Shown in pieces: positions 1 through 7,282 of a DNA stretch of 11,104 nt. Below the pieces are notes generated by a model. It ran no database searches and had not been told where the DNA came from. It saw only the letters and a program-made list of their open reading frames with translations. Origin of the DNA: an uncultured Veillonella sp. (GTDB taxonomy: Bacteria > Bacillota > Negativicutes > Veillonellales > Veillonellaceae); NCBI GenBank assembly GCA_959608595.1, contig CAUHTB010000007.1, positions 1-11,104 of the forward strand. The letters are read 5' to 3'. A program made the translations under genes and the position numbers. Each line of letters begins with the position of its first letter. The first letter of the stretch is position 1.

Positions 1-93
1 CAATTTTGGTATTATATATAAAGGAGAAGTTGTATATTTTATAAAGGTTTAATGGCTATTAAAGTTTTATAAAGTATACAGCTCTAAGGCATG

Positions 94-100
94 AGAGGAG
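94..100 (+). promoter_or_regulatory. Ribosome binding site of the small exported protein gene
   Basis: AGAGGAG lies 7 nt before the ATG at 108, an ideal Shine-Dalgarno position, and fixes that ATG as the start. The AT-rich 1-93 stretch carries TTTTATAAAG twice (37-46 and 65-74), each with a TATAAA hexamer, but no convincing -35 box, so I call no promoter. Confidence 0.8.
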
Positions 101-107
101 CAGTCAT

Positions 108-470
108 ATGAGGAAAATATTAACCATATTGTCCCTTTTGTGGCTACTCAGTATAGGGGGGACCGCTAACGCAACGGACTGGTATTATGTTGGGCCAGAT
201 GCGTCAGGAAACCAATTATTTATTGACAATGACAGTGTTCAAAAAAGTGATTATGATGCGCTTTTGTGGCTGCGGGTCAATGAACTGGGTGGCGACGAAT
301 TGCGATATAAAGTGTATATAAGTAGATATAATCGTACCATGGAAACGTTAAAGGTAGATGCGTACATGGCAGACGGTACACCTTATGAAAATGTAGAGTA
401 TAATGAAAATCCTGAACCTATTGAAGGCAATACAAATGGTCAAGCCATTTATAATTTATTATGGCAATAA
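108..470 (+). CDS. Small exported protein, possibly surface-adhesin E-like
   Basis: A 120-residue protein with a clear Sec signal peptide: basic MRK start, hydrophobic core at about residues 4-16, then a GGTANA cleavage site giving a mature protein from T23. The mature part is about 98 residues, acidic, rich in Tyr, Asp and Asn, and lacks cysteine, so it is not a lipoprotein. The pattern (an early WYYVG, a 'lFIDndSv' strand, an 'alLWlrV' strand, and an AIYNLLW end) recalls small periplasmic or surface proteins of the surface-adhesin E type found in many copies in Negativicutes. That family link is a recollection of pattern, not a search result. It stands alone between its own ribosome binding site and a terminator 1 nt after the stop. 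Function is unknown; periplasmic or outer-surface location is inferred from the signal peptide. Confidence 0.8.
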   Translation: MRKILTILSLLWLLSIGGTANATDWYYVGPDASGNQLFIDNDSVQKSDYDALLWLRVNELGGDELRYKVYISRYNRTMETLKVDAYMADGTPYENVEYNENPEPIEGNTNGQAIYNLLWQ

Positions 471-510
471 AAGAACCATCTAGCACAGCAAACTAGATGG
501 TTCTTTTTTA
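471..510 (+). terminator. Intrinsic terminator, probably bidirectional
   Basis: A perfect 12-bp stem (472-483 with 493-504) and a 9-nt loop are followed by a T-run at 505-509. Read on the minus strand the same stem is followed by TTTTATT, so it can also stop bioB transcripts. It lies between the two convergent genes. Confidence 0.9.
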
Positions 511-547
511 TATGTGTAAAAAATTTATAAATCTTAGGAATATTTTT

Positions 548-581
548 TATATACAACATCCTCAAATGAGAATGGTATATA
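548..581 (-). other. Imperfect stem-loop after bioB
   Basis: TATATAC (548-554) pairs with GTATATA (575-581), continuing inward through CAT/ATG with a small bulge and a CTCA/TGAG core. There is no T-run on the bioB side, so it is not a normal terminator. It may be a 3' end structure of the bioB mRNA or chance pairing in AT-rich DNA. Confidence 0.3.
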
Positions 582-588
582 CGAAAAT

Positions 589-1617
589 TTAAACTTGGGC
601 AGAATTGCGACTTAATTCCAAGTCTTGAATCATTTGGAGATCGTCTTGTGGAGATCGACCACCAGTTGTTAAGTAGCCACCAACCATGATGCCGTTAAGG
701 CCACCTTTTAAAGCATAAGCTTGTAAGTCACGAAGATTTACTTCACGACCGCCAGCTGTACGAATCAATGCGTTTGGCAAGATGAAACGGAACACAGCGA
801 AGGTACGTAAAATATCTAGAGGACGTAATGCTTTATTACTTTCAAATGGTGTACCTTTAACAGGATTTAAAATGTTGAGTGGTACAGAGTCAATATGCAA
901 ACGTTTAAGCTCGAATGCCATCTCTACGCGTTGTTCTAATGTTTCATTAAGCCCGAGGATGCCGCCAGAGCAAACTCGAATACCTGCTTTTTGAGCATTA
1001 TCGATAGTAGACATTTTATCTTCGTAGGAATGGGTTGTACAAATATCTGGGAAGTGACTAGGCGCTGTTTCGATATTGGAGTGGTATCGAGTTACACCCA
1101 CTTCTTTTAATTTGAGAGCTTGTTCGTAAGTTAACAAACCAAGAGAACAGCAAATTTCGAGGCCTACTTCGTTTTTAATACGGTCTAATACGCGAATGAT
1201 TTGGTTAAATTCGTTTGGGTTATTAGTATTACGACCACTCGTTACGATAGAAAAACGAATAGCGCCTGCTTCTTTAGCTTTGCGCGCCGCATCGAGGATG
1301 CTTTCATCATCCATGAATGGATATACTTGGACACCTGTTTCGTGATGGGCAGATTGGGCACAGAATTTACAGTTTTCAGGACATTTGCCAGATCGTGCAT
1401 TTACAATGGCGCATACATCCACGGAGTTGTCATTGAAATGCTGGCGAATTTTATCGGCCATAGCAAGTAGAATCATCGTATCATCATCAGATGTATGAAT
1501 TAACTCGATTGCTTCTTCTTTAGTAATTTCACCACCATGCATAATACGATTAGCTATGGTAAGAATTTTTTCGTATGTTCCCACCTGGGATGGTTGTTGA
1601 TCTGTAGGCAAAGCCAT
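589..1617 (-). CDS. bioB: Biotin synthase (radical SAM), probable anaerobe-type
   Basis: Converts dethiobiotin to biotin by inserting sulfur, the last step of biotin synthesis, in the cytosol. It has 342 residues, close to the E. coli length. The radical SAM cluster motif is C79-x3-C83-x2-C86 in GKCPENCKFC. Other family landmarks are YHSNIET near 178-184, VCSGGILGL with C216, and IRTAGGREVN with R286. The auxiliary-cluster ligands are odd: the position of E. coli Cys97 is Ser123 (RFSIVTSG), Cys128 is present as C156 but followed by a second Cys157, and Cys193 sits where aerobes have Ile or Thr. C216 and R286 match Cys188 and Arg260. This suggests the Type II BioB with a 4Fe-5S auxiliary cluster reported for obligate anaerobes. 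The ATG has AGGAGG 5 nt upstream. No other bio gene is adjacent. Confidence 0.96.
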   Translation of the reverse strand: MALPTDQQPSQVGTYEKILTIANRIMHGGEITKEEAIELIHTSDDDTMILLAMADKIRQHFNDNSVDVCAIVNARSGKCPENCKFCAQSAHHETGVQVYPFMDDESILDAARKAKEAGAIRFSIVTSGRNTNNPNEFNQIIRVLDRIKNEVGLEICCSLGLLTYEQALKLKEVGVTRYHSNIETAPSHFPDICTTHSYEDKMSTIDNAQKAGIRVCSGGILGLNETLEQRVEMAFELKRLHIDSVPLNILNPVKGTPFESNKALRPLDILRTFAVFRFILPNALIRTAGGREVNLRDLQAYALKGGLNGIMVGGYLTTGGRSPQDDLQMIQDLELSRNSAQV

Positions 1618-1630
1618 AATAGCCTCCTAA

Positions 1631-1665
1631 TTGTTAACTTAATAAAAACATAATATATTGACAAT
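1631..1665. promoter_or_regulatory. Second, weaker BirA-like site near the bioB transcription start
   Basis: TTGTTAAC (1631-1638) has an imperfect inverted partner ATTGACAA (1658-1665), but the gap is 19 nt rather than about 15. TTGTTAACTTAAT here is also a near-direct repeat of TTGTCAACTTAAT at 1691-1703, 60 bp away. It could be a second repressor contact just downstream of the start site or a decayed copy. Confidence 0.35.
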
Positions 1666-1668
1666 TTG

Positions 1669-1697
1669 ATTGTAAACGTTCGTGTATAAATTGTCAA
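1669..1697 (-). promoter_or_regulatory. bioB promoter
   Basis: On the minus strand TTGACA (1697-1692), a 17-nt spacer and TACAAT (1674-1669) form a near-consensus sigma-70/SigA promoter. Transcription would start near 1662, leaving a leader of about 45 nt before the bioB ATG. The -35 hexamer lies inside one arm of the BirA-like inverted repeat. Confidence 0.8.
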
Positions 1698-1721
1698 CTT
1701 AATGTATTTTTGAGTTAACAA
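1691..1721. promoter_or_regulatory. BirA-type operator over the bioB -35 box
   Basis: TTGTCAAC (1691-1698), 15 nt, GTTAACAA (1714-1721). This matches the known Firmicute biotin repressor site form, TTGTTAAC and its inverse separated by about 15 nt, with one mismatch. Its left arm contains the bioB -35 hexamer, so a bound biotinyl-AMP-BirA dimer would block RNA polymerase. The regulator gene is not in this window. Confidence 0.72.
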
Positions 1722-1927
1722 AAATGTCGCAGTAGGTTTTAGACTATTTTGAATACAGGTAAGGCCTATAGTTTGAATCTAATGGGAGATACTATATTTT
1801 AGTATCTATTTTGATAGATTGATTGATAGTTATTTTTAAGTAATCTTTACGGTTTTGTAGTATAATAAAATATTGTAATTACTATATATAACTATAATAA
1901 AAGTACTAATACAAGGAGTGGATATAG
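1722..1927. other. Intergenic region between bioB and yhaO
   Basis: An AT-rich divergent spacer with no coding potential. It holds a perfect 8-bp hairpin (1787-1794 with 1800-1807, loop TATTT) followed by ATTTT, and two TATAAT hexamers (1861-1866 and 1893-1898) that could be -10 boxes for yhaO-yhaN. Neither has a good -35 at 16-18 nt. AGGAG at 1914-1918, 9 nt before the ATG, is the yhaO ribosome binding site. Confidence 0.5.
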
Positions 1928-3199
1928 ATGCAGCCATTTCGATTTATACACTGTGGTGACCTGCATTTAGGGGCACCCTTTCAATATGTTACAGGTATTA
2001 GCCGCGCCGTTGATCGTGCCGTGAGCGAATCTACCTATGTAGCCTTTGATACAATTATTGACACTGCTATTGATGAGCATGTTCATGCTGTTGTCATAGC
2101 TGGTGATATTTATAATAGCGAAGATCATAATTTAGAGGCACAGGTGCGATTTGTGCGCGCCATGTATCGCTTGGCAGAACATCGCATTGCAGTATATATG
2201 GTGCAAGGTAATCATGACCCTGCTGAAAGCTGGAAGGCTCAATTGCAGATGCCTGATAATGTGCATGTATTCTCTAGTGAACAAGTACAACGTTTCCCAT
2301 TAATTGTTAACAATATAGAAATTGGTGGCGTTTACGGCATTAGCTGTGGCCATGGTAATGAAAGCGACAATTATGCGCGCCAATATCGCGCCTTTGAACG
2401 AGATGAGTTTTCTTTGGCTGTCATGCACGGGACCGTAGGTTCTAGTGCAGGCTCTGAAAACCATAATGTGACCGGCCCGTGCAGTTTAACTGATCTTGCA
2501 GAGGCGGCTATGGATTATTGGGCATTAGGACATATTCACAAATCTCAAGTTCTTAGCGAGGAACCTCTTGTTGTTTATTCCGGTAATCCTCAAGGTTTAC
2601 ACCGCAAGGAAATAGGCCCTAAGGGGTGCTATCTCGTCTCTGTATCTCATAATGGTCATTGTGAACCTCGTTTCATTGAAACAAGTGCAATCCGTTTTGA
2701 AGAAATCAAAATTGATATTGCAGGCATGAAAACGGAAGCAGAATTCTTAGAAATTTTACGCCATAAAAAAGAGAATCTGCGTAAGCAACATAAGAAAAAT
2801 ATCTTGCTTTCCATTGTTCTCGTAGGTACAGGTCCATTGCATCGTTTATGTACACAAGAAGGTGTGCGCAAATTATGGTTGCAAGAGTCTCAAAGTGAAG
2901 AGAAAAGCAAGTCTATATTTGTTATGCCTTATCGCATGATGTGCAATACGCGACCTAGCATTAATTTGGCTGAACGTAGATTGTTATCCGATGTGGTAGG
3001 GGATTATTTACGCGCCTATGATGATATGGTTGATGGCAATGCGGTACAGACGGTACGTCAAATTTTGGCAGAACGACCTGAGTTTAAACGCTTAGGTGTA
3101 TATGCCGATTTGTTAAGTGATGAATTATTGCTTCGCGCCTTGAAGCGCTGTGAAATTGAAGGTGTTACTGTATTGATGGGGGCTAACGATGAACATTAA
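1928..3199 (+). CDS. yhaO: DNA repair metallophosphoesterase, YhaO type (SbcD/Mre11-like)
   Basis: A probable cytosolic DNA nuclease subunit of 423 residues. All calcineurin-like phosphoesterase metal motifs are present in order: D11-L-H13 (GDLHLG), G59-D60 (VIAGDIYN), G94-N95-H96-D97, H167 (VMHG), and G201-H202-I-H204. The following YSGNPQGLH and GPKGCYLV stretch is the strand pattern typical of YhaO and SbcD proteins. The C-terminal part of about 180 residues, after the catalytic domain, is helical and less recognisable. Length and domain order match Bacillus YhaO. The ATG is supported by AGGAG 9 nt upstream. Its end overlaps the ATPase gene by 11 bp, so the two are almost surely co-translated and act as one complex. 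DNA end processing is inferred from the family; I see no sign of damage to the active site. Confidence 0.9.
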   Translation: MQPFRFIHCGDLHLGAPFQYVTGISRAVDRAVSESTYVAFDTIIDTAIDEHVHAVVIAGDIYNSEDHNLEAQVRFVRAMYRLAEHRIAVYMVQGNHDPAESWKAQLQMPDNVHVFSSEQVQRFPLIVNNIEIGGVYGISCGHGNESDNYARQYRAFERDEFSLAVMHGTVGSSAGSENHNVTGPCSLTDLAEAAMDYWALGHIHKSQVLSEEPLVVYSGNPQGLHRKEIGPKGCYLVSVSHNGHCEPRFIETSAIRFEEIKIDIAGMKTEAEFLEILRHKKENLRKQHKKNILLSIVLVGTGPLHRLCTQEGVRKLWLQESQSEEKSKSIFVMPYRMMCNTRPSINLAERRLLSDVVGDYLRAYDDMVDGNAVQTVRQILAERPEFKRLGVYADLLSDELLLRALKRCEIEGVTVLMGANDEH

Positions 3200-6071
3200 A
3201 CGCATACGATTTGATGAATTTGGCCCGTATCGCGACTGGTCTTTTACTACGGGAAATCATGGTGTTCAGCTCATGTATGGCCCTAATGAAAGTGGCAAAA
3301 CCTCCTTGCTTGAAGGGATGCGCACACTTCTATTCGGCGGTACTCATAAGGCTTATGGGCTTATGACGGGTGCCCTCGATGTAGAGCGTAATGGTGAAAG
3401 CTACTACATTGGTCGTAAGGGTAAACAACTAGACTTTTACAGTCCTGGAAATCCAGCCATTCATGAGGAGCCAGCTCAACACTGGTGGCATGGTATTGAT
3501 AAAAAAACATATAATCGAATTTTTGCATTGACCCTTGATGATTTACAAGGGCTCGATGTTCTACAAGAGGTAGAGGTTCGGTCTCGTTTCTTCGGCGCTG
3601 AAGGGGGCGAGCATTTAGGTTCGGTCGTAAAAGATGTGGAAAAAGGCGCTACTGATCTATTAGTAGCTTCCTCCAATGGTAAACGGCGCATCAATGTGTT
3701 GATGGATGAGCTTAAAGAAAATCGTCAAAAGTTAAGCCATTTAGCCGAGCATGAAACGCAATATGTAGAATTGCAAAAAGCCTTTCACAGTACGGAACAG
3801 ACTGAGGCAGAATTACAAGGTCAGTTGCAAGAGTGGAAGGAATACCGCGATGGTATAGACGTTGTATTGCGCGCATGGGATACGTATCGCCGTAGCGAAG
3901 AAGCGCGTATGCATATGCAACAGTACAATAGTGAGCTTGCCTTGAGTCGTGATGAGTTCCTTCGTATCGACGAGGAAATCAAACGAGCTCGAGACAATAT
4001 GCAGTTGTGGCAGGAAAAGGAAGCGGCCTTGATGCCAGCTAACTTTAGCCCAGATAGTCCATTTGGTACGTATGGTCAAGATATTGAAGACCTTATTCAA
4101 CAAGGTGCCAAGTGGGAACAATTGCGCCGGGAGTGTGAAGAAGGGGATGCGTATATCTTTAAGGTACGAGAACAATTAGAGTTTTCTCGTTCTATGCATT
4201 CTGCGTGGCGTGATGATGAGCCGATGGCTGACGATGTGAATTGGTTTGAAGGAGAGCGCTTAGCAAGTCGCTTGCGCACTGCTAAAGATCAATTATTACA
4301 CTGGCAAGATCGCAAGCCTGCTGAGGCTTCTGATGATTTGCCAGTAGCCAATCTTGACGGAGCATCCTTACCAAATTACAGCGAAGAGGATTTGGCGAAA
4401 AAAGAGCATCTCGAACGTGAACTAGAGCTTATCTTGATGGATATAGATCGGGTTACAGAAAAACGGGATAGCTATGGTCCTGATGCACAACCGAGCAATT
4501 TGCCAAAGTGGTTACAACGCATTAGTGGCGTAGCTGCAGTGATTGGCGTTTTACTCGTATTAGCAGGCTTATTAGTATTAGAGTCTGTACTTTATACGAT
4601 TGGCGGCTTTATACTATTAATCCTATCTATGGCATTGTTCTGGTATGCTACATGGAGACGTCATAACGGCAATTCTGATGTGTCTAAACTGAATTATGAG
4701 TTACAAATCTTGTCATCTCGTAAATCTGATGTAGAACATCAGTTAGAGGCACTTGTGAAAGCCGCAACACCTGTAGTGAGCCCAATTCCATCCATAGAGG
4801 GTGCAGCACATCTTGATCGTTGGATTCAAGAAGGTCATACGTTGCAAGCTATTTATGATGAAGCCCTTGCAGCTTGGCAGAATTGGTTGCCTCAAGGTGC
4901 GGCGAAGAGCCTTAACGAAGATGATTTCTTCGGTCTCAAACAAGAGTACGATCAGTATCATGAACAGTTACGTACTATTGAAGGTTATGAAAAGCGCTTA
5001 GCAGAGCACAAAGAGGGCTTACGAGTTATTGAAGACCAAGCCATGACCTTGTGGTATAACCTTGGTGTTGAGGCTCCTGTATCTCCTACAGAGTTAAAAC
5101 GTATTTACAACCAATACAAAAATTTCCAACAAAATAAAATTGTATGGGAACAAAAGGAAGCACAACGTAAAAGCTTCCGCAATGAATACGATAATTGGCA
5201 CCGCAAAGAAAAAGAATTGCTACTTCGTCAACAAGAGCTATTGCATAAGGCTGGCATGGAAAGCTCTAACGAGTATCGTCAACATCTTATCGATGAAGAT
5301 CAATACAAGCAATGGCAAACCATTTACAAGCAAAGTCAGGTACAGTTAGATTTATTAGCTCCTGATGCGGAGAATAAAGATTTATTCTATCGCCGCTTGC
5401 GTGAAGGCAATAAGGATAATTGGTTAGATGAGTTAGCTCATTCTGAACGAGAAATAGCATCCATTGAAGACAAGTTGGCAATCTTATATGAGCGCCGTGG
5501 TCAAATTGTGGAGTCTATGCGTGCCCTAGGTTCTGACCAAGAGCAACACCAAATGCTTCAAGAACGTGAAGCATTACAAAATGAACTAGAAGCTGCTCTT
5601 GAGGATTGGGCTACACAAGTGTTGATGAGTCACTGCATGGATAAGGCTCAACAATCGTACGAGCAAGAAAAACAGCCTCATATGCTAGAACTTGCATCTT
5701 CTTATATAGAACGGTTAACTGGTGGTATGTATACCTTTGATGTTCTTGGTATCAACGAAGGCGTAGCCTTGGTTAATGGCAATGGAGAGCGATTAGAGCT
5801 TAAGTACTGGTCTAGCGGCTTGGCTGACCAAGTATACTTGGCATTGCGATTAGCACTAGCGAAGGTATTTTCTTACCAAGTTGAATCCTTGCCAATCATA
5901 TTAGATGATATTCTCGTGCGCTTTGATGAAAACCGTCAACGTAGCGCGTTAGAATTATTAGCTGAAATCGGAAAGAACCAACAAATCTGGCTATTCACGT
6001 GCCAACGTTCTGTATTTGATATGGCTCAATCTATTACAGGCATTGATTGCCATAGATTGAGTCGCAATTAA
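3189..6071 (+). CDS. yhaN: AAA/SMC-like ATPase, YhaN type, with mid-protein membrane hairpin
   Basis: The likely ATPase partner of the upstream nuclease, 960 residues, matching the length of Bacillus YhaN. Residues 1-50 hold the N-terminal ATPase half with Walker A GPNESGKTS (31-39). Long charged Glu/Gln/Lys/Arg-rich regions (about 165-435 and 490-840) look like coiled coil. The C-terminal half has the ABC signature region SSGLADQ (875-881), Walker B IILDD (903-907) and a final LFTCQR where Rad50 and SMC proteins have the H-loop His. Between the coils, about 448-488, are two hydrophobic helices split by a short turn around E465-S466. No CxxC zinc hook exists anywhere. So the protein may be tethered to the inner membrane at the point where Rad50 dimerises. 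Start: ATG within the yhaO end, with only a weak GGGG element upstream, implying translational coupling. Confidence 0.88.
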   Translation: MNIKRIRFDEFGPYRDWSFTTGNHGVQLMYGPNESGKTSLLEGMRTLLFGGTHKAYGLMTGALDVERNGESYYIGRKGKQLDFYSPGNPAIHEEPAQHWWHGIDKKTYNRIFALTLDDLQGLDVLQEVEVRSRFFGAEGGEHLGSVVKDVEKGATDLLVASSNGKRRINVLMDELKENRQKLSHLAEHETQYVELQKAFHSTEQTEAELQGQLQEWKEYRDGIDVVLRAWDTYRRSEEARMHMQQYNSELALSRDEFLRIDEEIKRARDNMQLWQEKEAALMPANFSPDSPFGTYGQDIEDLIQQGAKWEQLRRECEEGDAYIFKVREQLEFSRSMHSAWRDDEPMADDVNWFEGERLASRLRTAKDQLLHWQDRKPAEASDDLPVANLDGASLPNYSEEDLAKKEHLERELELILMDIDRVTEKRDSYGPDAQPSNLPKWLQRISGVAAVIGVLLVLAGLLVLESVLYTIGGFILLILSMALFWYATWRRHNGNSDVSKLNYELQILSSRKSDVEHQLEALVKAATPVVSPIPSIEGAAHLDRWIQEGHTLQAIYDEALAAWQNWLPQGAAKSLNEDDFFGLKQEYDQYHEQLRTIEGYEKRLAEHKEGLRVIEDQAMTLWYNLGVEAPVSPTELKRIYNQYKNFQQNKIVWEQKEAQRKSFRNEYDNWHRKEKELLLRQQELLHKAGMESSNEYRQHLIDEDQYKQWQTIYKQSQVQLDLLAPDAENKDLFYRRLREGNKDNWLDELAHSEREIASIEDKLAILYERRGQIVESMRALGSDQEQHQMLQEREALQNELEAALEDWATQVLMSHCMDKAQQSYEQEKQPHMLELASSYIERLTGGMYTFDVLGINEGVALVNGNGERLELKYWSSGLADQVYLALRLALAKVFSYQVESLPIILDDILVRFDENRQRSALELLAEIGKNQQIWLFTCQRSVFDMAQSITGIDCHRLSRN

Positions 6072-6110
6072 ATATTGATTGCCACTGATTAAGTCATAAC
6101 TAAATTGAAC

Positions 6111-6139
6111 CCCTGTGAAGGTATATAGCTTTCACAGGG
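6111..6139 (+). other. Stem-loop after yhaN, no U-tract
   Basis: CCCTGTGAA (6111-6119) pairs perfectly with TTCACAGGG (6131-6139), and the stem extends by a G-U and a G-C pair. No T-run follows, so it is not a classical intrinsic terminator. It may protect the yhaN mRNA 3' end, pause polymerase, or serve as a binding site. Confidence 0.55.
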
Positions 6140-6154
6140 AATAGTAATGGCAAC

Positions 6155-6191
6155 GTTACAAATGATGTAACTAAAGTAACTGTTTTAGTTA
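6155..6191. promoter_or_regulatory. Overlapping dyads upstream of hemE, operator candidate
   Basis: GTTACA-AATGA-TGTAAC (6155-6171) is a perfect 6-bp dyad with a 5-nt spacer. It shares bases with a second perfect dyad, TAACTAAA (6168-6175) and TTTAGTTA (6184-6191). They sit 44-80 nt before the hemE start, where an operator or promoter would lie. I cannot assign a regulator, and no good -35/-10 pair is visible here. Confidence 0.4.
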
Positions 6192-6220
6192 TCATAGTGT
6201 GTTAGTATTGATTAGAAAGA

Positions 6221-6226
6221 AAGGGG
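6221..6226 (+). promoter_or_regulatory. Ribosome binding site that decides the hemE start
   Basis: AAGGGG lies 8 nt before the TTG at 6235. The in-frame GTG at 6199 has no Shine-Dalgarno element and would add 12 residues not expected at a HemE N-terminus. Confidence 0.7.
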
Positions 6227-6234
6227 TTGAGTAC

Positions 6235-7278
6235 TTGAATACAGCATATTTAGATATGATCCAAGGTAAGAACCCTGGTGTAACACCTGTGTGGTATATG
6301 CGCCAAGCTGGTCGTAGCCAAGCGGAATACCGCAAAATCAAAGAAAAATATACGCTCTTTGAAATTACAAAAGAGCCTGAGTTGTGTGCTCGTGTTACAG
6401 AGCTACCTGTAAAAGAATACGGCGTAGATGCAGCCATCCTTTACAAGGATATTATGAGCCCTATGGTAGGGATGAATGTAAACGTAGAGCTCAAGGCTGG
6501 TGTGGGCCCTGTGTTTAATACACCGATTCGCTCCATGGCTGATGTAGATACATTAGATACCTTTGACCCTACAAAGGTAGATTATATTGGGAAAACAATT
6601 AGGTTATTAACATCCGGTATGCTCGCCGTTCCGCTCATTGGATTCTGTGGCGCACCATTTACGATTGCGTCTTACCTCATCGAAGGGGGACCAACAAAGA
6701 ATTACAACAAAACTCGTGGCATGCTCATCGGTGCACCTGATGTATGGAATGCATTGATGACGAAGTTAGCAGATATGTCCATTGAATATTTGTCTATGCA
6801 AGCCGAAGCCGGTGCGAATGCATTACAAATCTTCGACTCTTGGGTTGGTGCAGTGAATGCAGACCAATATAAACAAGGTATTTATCCTCATATGGAACGC
6901 ATTATTAAGACTGTAAAGGAGCGATACCCTCACTTGCCTATGGCTATGAATGGTGTTGGTACCGATCATCTCGTATCTATTTGGTCTCATTTGCCATTGG
7001 ATGTAATCGCTCTTGATTGGCGTAGCTCCATCGTTATGGCTAATGAACGAGGCGTAACACAAACGGTACAAGGTAATCTCGATCCAGCCTACTTATTCGC
7101 TGATGAAAAAACATTAGCTCACGAAGTGGATCGTATCTTACTTGATGGTGTTCGTTATGGCCGTCATATCTTTAACTTAGGTCATGGTGTATTCCCAGAG
7201 GCGGATCCTAAAAAGCTCCATTGGCTTACAGATTATGTACATGAACGTAGTCGTGAATTATGGGCACAAGAGGGGTAA
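6235..7278 (+). CDS. hemE: Uroporphyrinogen III decarboxylase
   Basis: Removes four carboxyl groups from uroporphyrinogen III to give coproporphyrinogen III, in the cytosol. With the TTG start the protein has 347 residues, normal for the family, and begins NTAYLDMIQG, like other HemE N-termini. Recognisable motifs are the substrate-binding WYMRQAGRS (20-28, R23 and R27), the catalytic Asp in LYKDI (D72, counterpart of human Asp86), GAPFTIASYLIEGG with Y147, IFDSWVG, and FNLGHGV with H317 (counterpart of human His339). All key residues are kept. It is first of a tight hemE-hemH-hemY operon; the hemH start lies 4 nt after its stop. The rare TTG start suggests deliberately modest translation. 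A longer form from GTG 6199 is possible but unlikely. Confidence 0.95.
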   Translation: MNTAYLDMIQGKNPGVTPVWYMRQAGRSQAEYRKIKEKYTLFEITKEPELCARVTELPVKEYGVDAAILYKDIMSPMVGMNVNVELKAGVGPVFNTPIRSMADVDTLDTFDPTKVDYIGKTIRLLTSGMLAVPLIGFCGAPFTIASYLIEGGPTKNYNKTRGMLIGAPDVWNALMTKLADMSIEYLSMQAEAGANALQIFDSWVGAVNADQYKQGIYPHMERIIKTVKERYPHLPMAMNGVGTDHLVSIWSHLPLDVIALDWRSSIVMANERGVTQTVQGNLDPAYLFADEKTLAHEVDRILLDGVRYGRHIFNLGHGVFPEADPKKLHWLTDYVHERSRELWAQEG

Positions 7279-7282
7279 GCTA

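Noticed and set aside
22..45. AAGGAG followed by a TTG as a tiny gene start
   Set aside because: The frame ends after four codons.
782..1470. Two plus-strand open frames inside bioB
   Set aside because: They are antisense shadows of a clearly conserved gene, without ribosome binding sites or recognisable protein features.
6111..6139. Rex-like redox repressor site (TGTGAA...TTCACA)
   Set aside because: The half-sites are 11 nt apart, whereas Rex sites need about 4; a plain RNA hairpin fits better.
6199..6234. GTG start for hemE at 6199
   Set aside because: No Shine-Dalgarno before it; TTG 6235 has AAGGGG 8 nt upstream and gives the expected N-terminus.
7184..7282. Longer N-terminus of hemH starting inside hemE
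   Set aside because: It would overlap hemE by 95 bp and add 33 residues not seen in ferrochelatases; GTG 7283 is well placed after AGGGG.
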